A stretch of 7,139 nt of DNA, from assembly GCA_025359005.1 (NCBI GenBank), contig JANYHP010000393.1:1-7139 (forward strand). The letters are read 5' to 3'. How positions within the stretch are numbered: position 1 is the first letter of the stretch; the number at the start of each line of letters is the position of its first letter. The DNA is from Hyphomicrobiaceae bacterium. GTDB lineage: Bacteria; Pseudomonadota; Alphaproteobacteria; Rhizobiales; Hyphomicrobiaceae. Positions 1 to 5,103 of this stretch are shown piece by piece. The translations under genes were made by a program, and so were the position numbers. A model generated the notes under the pieces. That model ran no database searches and was not told the DNA's origin. It saw only the letters and a program-made list of their open reading frames with translations.

Positions 1-681
1 ATCCGCGTCAACGCGCTTGATACCCCCTGGGGCGAGCACGATCTCGCCGCCGCTGCAGCAGCCAAGCCCGACGCCGTCCTGCTGCCCAAGCCCAACGATT
101 CATCCGACATCCAGCGCGCCACCGACGCAATGCGCCGCGCAGGTGCGGCCGAGACCGTGCAGCTCTGGGCCATGGTCGAAACCCCGCTGGCCATCCTCAA
201 CATCCGCGATCTCGCCGGCGCCGCCCGTCACGCCGGCAGCCGCCTCACGTGCCTCGTTCTCGGCACCAACGATCTGGTCAAGGAAACCCGCGCCGAACTC
301 GATGCCAACCGCACCGCCGGGCTCTATTGGCTCTCCTCAGCCGTCACGGCAGCCCGCGCCTATGGCTTGGTCGTCCTCGACGGCGTCTACAACAACTTCA
401 AGGATCTCGCCGGCCTCAGCCACGAAGCGACCCAGGGCCGCCAGCTCGGCTTCGACGGCAAGACGCTGATCCACCCCGACCAGATCGCCGCCGCCAACAC
501 CGTTTTCTCCCCCGCCGCCGACGAAGTCGTCTGGGCCCGCACGATCATCGCCGCCTTCGATCGGCCCGAGAACAAGGGCCGCGGCGTCATCACCCTGGAC
601 GGCAAGATGGTCGAACTGCTCCACGCCCAGATGGCCCGCCGCACCGTCGCCATCGCCGACGCCATCGCCGCCCGCGGATGA
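1..681 (+). CDS. mcl2: CitE/HpcH-family lyase, probable (3S)-malyl-CoA thioesterase (Mcl2-like), 5' truncated
   Basis: The reading frame is open from base 1 to a TGA at 679-681, giving the last 226 residues. The family is usually about 285-295 residues, so roughly 60-70 N-terminal residues lie outside the window. In fragment numbering, visible motifs are RVNALDTPWG near the start, WAMVETP (E60, likely metal ligand), GTNDLVKE (D91, likely second metal ligand), DGVYNNF at 127-133, GFDGKTLIHP at 150-159 and GRGVITLDGK at 193-202. This pattern is closer to my recollection of Rhodobacter Mcl2, which hydrolyses (3S)-malyl-CoA to malate in the ethylmalonyl-CoA pathway, than to Mcl1, the malyl-CoA/beta-methylmalyl-CoA lyase. 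The mesaconyl-CoA hydratase gene 500 bp downstream supports that pathway. A generic CitE-like CoA-ester lyase is the main alternative. The family is firm; the exact reaction is inferred. Confidence 0.85.
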   Translation: MRVNALDTPWGEHDLAAAAAAKPDAVLLPKPNDSSDIQRATDAMRRAGAAETVQLWAMVETPLAILNIRDLAGAARHAGSRLTCLVLGTNDLVKETRAELDANRTAGLYWLSSAVTAARAYGLVVLDGVYNNFKDLAGLSHEATQGRQLGFDGKTLIHPDQIAAANTVFSPAADEVVWARTIIAAFDRPENKGRGVITLDGKMVELLHAQMARRTVAIADAIAARG

Positions 682-720
682 TCCGCCGCCCTTTCGCCAT
701 GCCGCGGGCGAACCCCAGCC

Positions 721-735
721 TTAATGCGACCTTAA
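721..735. promoter_or_regulatory. Candidate CtrA-binding site (TTAA-N7-TTAA)
   Basis: TTAA at 721-724 and TTAA at 732-735 are separated by exactly seven bases, the spacing of the alphaproteobacterial CtrA recognition motif. Each half is the end of a CCTTAA direct repeat (719-724 and 730-735) with an 11-bp period, about one helical turn. The last base of the consensus (C after the second TTAA) is G here. The site lies 51 bp upstream of the lipoprotein ATG at 787, in an otherwise GC-rich gap. Binding is an inference from the motif alone. Confidence 0.4.
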
Positions 736-786
736 GCATTTTGCCGTCGACTGAGGTTCCAAGGTGTCCGGGGTCGTGTGGTGCGT

Positions 787-1113
787 ATGCGTATTCGATA
801 TCTCGCCTTGGCCCTCTCAGGCTTGGCGCTCGGCAGCTGCGCGAGCAAGCTGGCGGGGCCGGAGGTGCGCGCGTTCCCGCCTTGCGACACGATCGCCAGC
901 AGCGCCACCACCACGTCACGCGGAACATCACTGGCCTACGCTCAGCGGTCGATGGCGCAGCTTTACCCCGACGCCCGCGGCGACCTGCTCGGCGTCGGCT
1001 ACCGGCGTATCCGCGTCATTTCCCGCACGCACACATGCACCCCCTACCGCCTCGGCGGCGTCGACACTGGACTGGTCACGTGCACGGTACGCGCCCGCAT
1101 CTGCGGCCGCTGA
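787..1113 (+). CDS. Small predicted lipoprotein with four extra cysteines, function unknown
   Basis: This is a 108-residue protein I do not recognise. The N-terminus is a short lipoprotein signal peptide: R2 and R4, a hydrophobic stretch from residue 5 to 15, then a lipobox L15-G16-S17-C18. It would be exported, lipidated on C18 and anchored to a membrane facing the periplasm. The mature part has four more cysteines (C33, C84, C99, C106), enough for two disulfides, and no other motif I can name. ATG at 787 is preferred because it gives a compact signal peptide; in-frame GTG codons at 778 and 781 would only add three or two residues. The ribosome binding site is weak. The gene sits alone between two ethylmalonyl-CoA pathway genes, 67 bp before mch, with a CtrA-like motif upstream. 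No competing frame here looks more protein-like, but the small size limits certainty. Confidence 0.62.
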   Translation: MRIRYLALALSGLALGSCASKLAGPEVRAFPPCDTIASSATTTSRGTSLAYAQRSMAQLYPDARGDLLGVGYRRIRVISRTHTCTPYRLGGVDTGLVTCTVRARICGR

Positions 1114-1180
1114 TCGCGTTGCCAACCGCCCCCGCCGCCGTGCAGATGAGGCTCCCCCGTCTCCGAGGCACCGGACCACC

Positions 1181-2251
1181 ATGACCCAAGCCACCGCTTC
1201 CTCCAAAACCAACCGTGGCAACTTCTTCGAGGATTTTTCGCTCGGCCAGGTCATCGTCCACGCCACGCCGCGCACCATCACCACCGGTGACGTCGCCCTC
1301 TATATCGCGCTCTACGGCAATCGCTGGGCCGTCCAGTCGTCCGACGCCTTCGCCCAGGCGCTCGGTCTGCCCCGCGCGCCGCTCGACGATCTCCTTGTTT
1401 TTCATGTCGTTTTTGGCAAAACCGTGCCCAACATTTCGCTCAACGCCGTGGCCAATCTCGGCTATGCCGAGTGCCGCTTTCTGAGCCCTGTCTACCCCGG
1501 CGACACCCTCTCGGCTCGCTCCGAAGTCATCGGCCTGAAGGAGAACTCCACCGGCGATACCGGCGTCGTCTACGTCCGCACCACCGGCCTGAACCAGCAC
1601 GGCGCCGAGGTTCTCACCTACGTGCGCTGGGTCATGGTCCGCAAAGCCGACAAGTCCGCCCCGGCCCCGGTGGCAAGCGTCCCCAAGCTGGCCGCCATCG
1701 TTGCCCCGTCCACCCTGGCCGCATCGGTTCCCGCAATCGACGCCAAAACCTACGATACGGCCCTCGCCGGCTCGCCTTACCGCTTCGGCGACTACCAGCC
1801 CGGCGAGTGCATCGACCACGTCGACGGCATCACCATCGAGGAAGCAGAACACCAGCTCGCCACCCGCCTCTATCAGAACACCGCCAAGGTCCATTTCGAT
1901 GGCTACGCCGCCCGCGGCACCCGTTTTGGCCGCCGGCTGATCTACGGTGGGGTCGGCATATCCCTTGCCCGCGCTTTGACCTTCAACGGCCTCGGCAACG
2001 CCTTCAAGATCGCGGCGATCAACGGCGGCCGCCACGTCTCCCCGCTGTTTGCCGGCGACACCGTCTATGCCTGGTCTGAAGTCCTCGAAACCGCCGAACT
2101 CCCCGGCCGTCAAGATCTGGGGGCCCTGCGCATCCGCACGGTGGCCACCAAGGACCTGCCCTGCGAAGTATTCCCCTATCGCAATGCTGCAATCGACAAG
2201 CCCGACGGCGTCATTCTCGATCTCGATTACTGGGTCTTGCTGCCGAAATGA
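1181..2251 (+). CDS. mch: Mesaconyl-CoA hydratase (MaoC-like, double hotdog)
   Basis: This complete 356-residue protein matches mesaconyl-CoA (C1) hydratase, also called beta-methylmalyl-CoA dehydratase. The enzyme interconverts mesaconyl-CoA and (2R,3S)-beta-methylmalyl-CoA in the cytosolic ethylmalonyl-CoA pathway, which replaces the glyoxylate shunt in many alphaproteobacteria. Recognisable stretches are NFFEDFSLGQ at 14-23, HATPRTITTGDVALY at 27-41, HVVFGKTVP at 75-83 and SLNAVANLGYAECRFL at 86-101. Two hotdog/MaoC halves carry the paired motifs PGDTL (106-110) and AGDTV (291-295), joined by an Ala/Pro-rich linker at about 156-190. The family is about 340-355 residues long. ATG at 1181 is chosen because homology begins within about 12 residues of it. 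The same frame runs open upstream to 764, but that part overlaps the lipoprotein gene and resembles no protein I know. A malyl-CoA lyase/thioesterase gene lies upstream; other pathway genes (ccr, ecm, mcd) are not in the window. Confidence 0.93.
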   Translation: MTQATASSKTNRGNFFEDFSLGQVIVHATPRTITTGDVALYIALYGNRWAVQSSDAFAQALGLPRAPLDDLLVFHVVFGKTVPNISLNAVANLGYAECRFLSPVYPGDTLSARSEVIGLKENSTGDTGVVYVRTTGLNQHGAEVLTYVRWVMVRKADKSAPAPVASVPKLAAIVAPSTLAASVPAIDAKTYDTALAGSPYRFGDYQPGECIDHVDGITIEEAEHQLATRLYQNTAKVHFDGYAARGTRFGRRLIYGGVGISLARALTFNGLGNAFKIAAINGGRHVSPLFAGDTVYAWSEVLETAELPGRQDLGALRIRTVATKDLPCEVFPYRNAAIDKPDGVILDLDYWVLLPK

Positions 2252-2400
2252 CCGCATTCGACTGAAAGTGTAAGATTGTGCGTAAATTAACTCTTTTGCG
2301 ATATCCCTCCGTGTAACGGTAGGCAGCGCACGGAATGTTCCGCGCGCAGTTTTTCCCTCGAGGACGCGGCGACGGCTTGAACCGGCGTCGCGGGCGCAAA

Positions 2401-3372
2401 GTGACGAAACGGGTCGCAGTAATTGGTGCAGGCCTCGCAGGCCTCTCGACGGCGCGTGTTCTGCGCCGGGCGGGGTGCTACGTCGAGATCTTCGAGCAGG
2501 ATCGCATCATCGGCGGCCGCATGGCCACCGTGCGCCTGGGGCCAGCCTCCTTCGACACCGGCGCCCAATATCTCACCGCCCGCAGCTCCACCTTCCAGAA
2601 ATACGTCGAAGAGCTGGTTGGTGCCGGCTACGCCACGCCGTGGGCCCCGCGCGGCCTCAATGGCGAAGCCACCCCCACCATGCAGCAGTGGTTCGTCGGC
2701 ACGCCGGGTATGAGCTCCATCCTCCGCCCGCTGGCCGAAAGCGTGCGCATCCATACCAACCGCCGCGTCCACACCATGAAGCGGGGCGACAAGGGCTGGC
2801 ACCTCTGGTTCGAAGATGAAACCAGCGCCGGCCCGTTCCATGCTGTTGTCTGTGCCGTGCCCGCCCGCGAAGCCCTGCTGCTGTTGGGCCGCATCGACAA
2901 GCTCGCCGATCCCATCACGCGGGTCCGCATGTCGCCCTGCTGGGCGGTCATGGTCCGGCTCGATGAGAAACTCTTGCCCGAGACCGATGTCTATTCCGAT
3001 ATGAGCGAGGTCATCCGCTGGGTGTCCCGCAACAACGCCAAGCCCGGCCGCACCGGCCGCGGTGATCAGGTCCTCATCCACGCCTCCCCCGCCTGGAGCC
3101 GCGAAACCGAGGATGCCGACCCCGAAGCCGTCGCCGAGGATCTGTGGGCCGAAGTCAGCCACGCCTTGGGTCTTCCCCCCACCCGCCCCGCGCAGATGTC
3201 CGCCTACCTCTGGAAGCACGGCCTCGTCGACACGTCGCTGGGCGAAACCTTCCTGTTCTCCAGCGAGGACATGGTCGGCGTCACCGGCGACTGGTGCGTC
3301 GGCCGCCTCGCCGAGCACGCCTTCGACAGCGGCGCCCGACTAGGCCGCGTCATCATGGACGCCCTCGACTGA
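2401..3372 (+). CDS. Renalase-like NAD(P)/FAD-dependent oxidoreductase
   Basis: This is a 323-residue flavoprotein of the bacterial renalase/amine-oxidase-like family. The N-terminal Rossmann fold is clear: GAGLAG at 9-14 for the FAD pyrophosphate, E32 where an acidic residue binds the ribose, and GGRMAT at 38-43. Further family-like motifs are FDTGAQYLTAR at 51-61, a GTPGM segment at 100-104, CAVPAREALLLL at 151-162, SPCWAVMV at 178-185, ASPAWSRE at 228-235 and GDWCVG at 296-301 near the C-terminus, where FAD is contacted. Related bacterial enzymes oxidise misreduced NAD(P)H isomers; whether this one does is unknown, and many members have no assigned substrate. GTG at 2401 is chosen because it puts the Rossmann motif at the usual distance from the start. 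An in-frame ATG at 2335 would add 22 Arg-rich residues without a recognisable signal. The 149 bp after mch are comparatively AT-rich (2263-2303), which suggests the gene has its own promoter, though no convincing hexamer pair stands out. Confidence 0.88.
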   Translation: MTKRVAVIGAGLAGLSTARVLRRAGCYVEIFEQDRIIGGRMATVRLGPASFDTGAQYLTARSSTFQKYVEELVGAGYATPWAPRGLNGEATPTMQQWFVGTPGMSSILRPLAESVRIHTNRRVHTMKRGDKGWHLWFEDETSAGPFHAVVCAVPAREALLLLGRIDKLADPITRVRMSPCWAVMVRLDEKLLPETDVYSDMSEVIRWVSRNNAKPGRTGRGDQVLIHASPAWSRETEDADPEAVAEDLWAEVSHALGLPPTRPAQMSAYLWKHGLVDTSLGETFLFSSEDMVGVTGDWCVGRLAEHAFDSGARLGRVIMDALD

Positions 3373-3401
3373 CGCTGTCTTGGCGCAGCACCGTCCGGCG
3401 C

Positions 3402-3502
3402 CGTAGGTTGGGTTAGCTGCGTTTCAGCAGCGAAACCCAACAGGACTTGCTCCGCACCGGAATGTTGGGTTACGGCGCGAAGAGCGCCTAACCCAACCTA
3501 CG
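3402..3502. repeat. Inverted pair of GTAG-type palindromic repeats (REP/BIME-like)
   Basis: Two copies of one palindromic unit face each other. The outer arms at 3402-3416 and 3488-3502 are a perfect 15-bp inverted repeat (CGTAGGTTGGGTTAG). Each unit also folds alone. The left unit pairs GTTGGGTT (3407-3414) with AACCCAAC (3434-3441) and, inside, GCTGC (3416-3420) with GCAGC (3427-3431). The right unit pairs GTTGGGTTA (3464-3472) with TAACCCAAC (3489-3497) and GGCGC (3474-3478) with GCGCC (3484-3488). Both units begin with GTAG on their own strand (3403-3406; complement of 3498-3501), the tetranucleotide known from REPs mobilised by REP-associated tyrosine transposases. The element lies between two convergent genes, where it may also act as a bidirectional transcription stop, although U-tracts are absent. 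No transposase gene is in the window. Confidence 0.82.
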
Positions 3503-3543
3503 CGTCTCCTCGTCCACGCCGCACCAGACCCCCGTCCGCCGGC

Positions 3544-4836
3544 TCAATCCGCAAACGGATCGCGCATCAGAATGGTGTCATCCCGCTCGGGGCTGGTCGA
3601 CAGCAGCGTCACCGGGCAGCCGATCAGCTCCTCGATGCGCTTGACGTACTTGATGGCGGCCGCCGGCAGGTCGCCCCAGCTCCGTTTCCCCGCCGTCGAC
3701 GATTGCCAGCCGGGCATCGTCTCGTAGATCGGCTTGACGCGTGCCTGTTCGTTCATGCCCGCCGGCAGGCGGTCATACTTTCTGCCGTCCAGATCATAGC
3801 CGACGCAGATTTTCAGCTCCGCCAGCGGATCGAGGATATCCAGCTTGGTCAGCGCGATGCCGTCGATACCAGCCACCTTGACGACCTGCCGCACCAGCAC
3901 TGCATCGAACCACCCGCAGCGGCGGCGACGCCCGGTGTTGGTTCCGAACTCCTTGCCGCGCGTGCCGATCAGTTCGCCGATCTCGTCGTGCAGTTCGGTC
4001 GGAAACGGACCCGAGCCAACCCGGGTCGTATAGGCCTTGGCGAGCCCCAGCACCGTGCCGATGGCGCGCGGCCCGATGCCCGAACCCGCCGCCGCCTGCG
4101 CGGCAATCGTGTTTGACGACGTCACATACGGATAGGTGCCGTGGTCGATATCCAGCAGCGCCCCTTGCGCGCCCTCGAACAGGATGCGCTTGCCCTTCTG
4201 CCGGGCATCATCAAGCAGCGCCCACACCGTGTCGATGTACGGGATGATCGATGGCGCGATCGCCGTCAGCTCGGCGGTCAGCACGTCTTTTGCAATCTCC
4301 GGCTGGCCGAGCCCGCGCCGCAACGCGTTGTGATGCACCAGCAGGCGATCGATCTTCGGTCCCAGATTTTGCAGGTTGCGCAGGTCCTGCACGCGGATCG
4401 CCCGGCGGCCCACCTTGTCTTCGTAGGCGGGTCCGATGCCGCGGCCGGTGGTGCCGATCTTCTGCCCGCCGGCGGCTTCCTCGCGCAACTGATCAAGTTC
4501 CCGGTGCAACGGCAGGATCAAGGTGGCGTTCTCGGCAACCTTCAGGTTGTCCGGCCCCACGTGCACGCCCTGGGCCTTGATGCCCTCGATCTCCTTGGCC
4601 AGGTGCCAGGGGTCGACCACCACGCCGTTGCCGATGACCGATAGTTTGCCGGGCCGCACGACACCTGATGGCAGCAGCGCCAGCTTGTACGTTACGCCAT
4701 TGATGACGAGGGTATGCCCGGCGTTGTGCCCGCCCTGGAAGCGGACGATGATGTCGGCCCGCTCCGAGAGCCAGTCGACGATCTTGCCTTTGCCCTCGTC
4801 GCCCCACTGGGCGCCCATGACCACGACGTTTGCCAT
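3544..4836 (-). CDS. purA: Adenylosuccinate synthetase
   Basis: This complete 430-residue PurA catalyses the GTP-dependent joining of IMP and aspartate to adenylosuccinate, the first committed step from IMP to AMP in the cytosol. All key regions are intact: QWGDEGKGK at 10-18 with the catalytic D13, NAGHT at 38-42 with the catalytic H41, TTGRGIGPAYEDK at 129-141, the TTRVGSGPFPTE segment at 270-281, the arginine-rich IMP/aspartate loop TGRRRRCGWFD at 301-311, TKLDILD at 330-336 and STSPERDD at 413-420. The length equals the family norm. The start is the ATG at 4836-4834: it gives the standard MANVVVMGAQWGDEGKGK beginning and follows a GAGGA ribosome binding site by 5 nt. The frame continues open for 89 codons upstream, but that part covers the leader hairpin and is not homologous to PurA. 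The 3' end converges on the oxidoreductase gene across a REP pair. The leader suggests transcriptional control. Confidence 0.98.
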   Translation of the reverse strand: MANVVVMGAQWGDEGKGKIVDWLSERADIIVRFQGGHNAGHTLVINGVTYKLALLPSGVVRPGKLSVIGNGVVVDPWHLAKEIEGIKAQGVHVGPDNLKVAENATLILPLHRELDQLREEAAGGQKIGTTGRGIGPAYEDKVGRRAIRVQDLRNLQNLGPKIDRLLVHHNALRRGLGQPEIAKDVLTAELTAIAPSIIPYIDTVWALLDDARQKGKRILFEGAQGALLDIDHGTYPYVTSSNTIAAQAAAGSGIGPRAIGTVLGLAKAYTTRVGSGPFPTELHDEIGELIGTRGKEFGTNTGRRRRCGWFDAVLVRQVVKVAGIDGIALTKLDILDPLAELKICVGYDLDGRKYDRLPAGMNEQARVKPIYETMPGWQSSTAGKRSWGDLPAAAIKYVKRIEELIGCPVTLLSTSPERDDTILMRDPFAD

Positions 4837-4841
4837 CTCAG

Positions 4842-4846
4842 TCCTC
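4842..4846 (-). promoter_or_regulatory. Ribosome binding site of purA
   Basis: On the minus strand the bases read GAGGA, ending 5 nt before the ATG at 4836-4834. This is the only strong Shine-Dalgarno sequence near that end of the frame, and it decides for the 430-residue PurA over the longer open frame. Confidence 0.8.
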
Positions 4847-4881
4847 AAGCCAAGGTGTCCGCGCAGTCTGGCACGAACACG

Positions 4882-4931
4882 AAAAAAGGGCGACCGCCCC
4901 ACTAATCGAAGTGTGAGGCAGCGCCCTTTTT
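4882..4931 (-). terminator. Terminator-like 19-bp hairpin in the purA leader (possible attenuator or short RNA)
   Basis: Read on the minus strand, AAAAA (4931-4927), GGGCG (4926-4922) and CTGCCTCAC (4921-4913) pair with GTGGGGCGG (4902-4894), CGCCC (4892-4888) and TTTTT (4887-4883). A single U is bulged at 4893 and the loop is the 10-nt ACTTCGATTA. The stem has 19 pairs, two of them G-U, and a U-run of six ends at 4882. On the plus strand it also ends in TTTTT, so it could terminate in both directions. Both flanking genes point away from it, so it does not close a gene. It lies between a candidate minus-strand promoter and the purA ribosome binding site, 36 nt before the latter. A shorter alternative stem, GGGC/GCCC with a GGTC loop directly before the U-run, competes for the same bases. 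Function is inferred. Confidence 0.7.
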
Positions 4932-4935
4932 GGTG

Positions 4936-4963
4936 TTTATAGAAGCGGTTGCCCTGAACGCAA
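4936..4963 (-). promoter_or_regulatory. Candidate sigma-70-type promoter for purA / leader RNA
   Basis: On the minus strand TTGCGT (complement of 4958-4963) is followed after 16 bp by TATAAA (complement of 4936-4941). This is a reasonable -35/-10 pair in an otherwise GC-rich region and the best match I see in the spacer. Transcription would begin near 4929, within the A-tract at the foot of the leader hairpin, so the hairpin would be the first thing in the transcript. Confidence 0.5.
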
Positions 4964-5103
4964 GCCGCCATTGCAGTTTTGCGACACGCGGCGGTCAAAA
5001 GTGCGTGACGGCGGCGGCGCTCCGAGCGGCCGGCGCAGTTGACGGCCCGCCGGCGCTGGCCGACGGTACAGGTGCAAACTCGGACTTGGAGACCCTCGGA
5101 CAT

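Noticed and set aside
669..710. Perfect 9-bp inverted repeat (CGCCCGCGG / CCGCGGGCG) around the stop codon of the first gene, considered as a terminator
   Set aside because: The 24-nt loop is long and no U-tract follows; such pairs arise easily in GC-rich DNA.
764..1180. Upstream in-frame extension of mch to a start at 764
   Set aside because: The extension is Arg/Ala/Pro-rich, resembles no protein, and overlaps the lipoprotein gene; Mch homology begins just after the ATG at 1181.
1076..2257. Long minus-strand open frame (393 codons) over mch
   Set aside because: Antisense shadow of a GC-rich gene: Gly/Ala/Asp/Val-rich with no domain motifs, while the plus strand encodes a full Mch.
2335..2400. 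ATG at 2335 as start of the FAD oxidoreductase
   Set aside because: It would place 22 Arg-rich residues before the Rossmann motif with no signal or targeting feature; GTG at 2401 gives the usual spacing, although its ribosome binding site is weak, so some doubt remains.
2287..3318. Long minus-strand open frame (343 codons) over the oxidoreductase gene
   Set aside because: Low-complexity Gly/Ala/Asp composition typical of antisense frames; the plus-strand protein has clear FAD motifs.
5039..5072. TTGACG at 5039-5044 as -35 box of a promoter for the metallopeptidase gene
   Set aside because: No acceptable -10 hexamer at 16-18 bp; the nearest candidate (TACAGG at 5067) is 22 bp away.
4837..5103. 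N-terminal extension of PurA by 89 codons
   Set aside because: PurA starts canonically at MANVVVMGAQWGDEGKGK with a good GAGGA site 5 nt before it; the extension covers the leader hairpin and promoter candidate.
4930..5103. N-terminal extension of the metallopeptidase to 4930
   Set aside because: The translated stretch is unlike the M81 family and would begin at the edge of the leader hairpin; the ATG at 5104 gives the usual family start.
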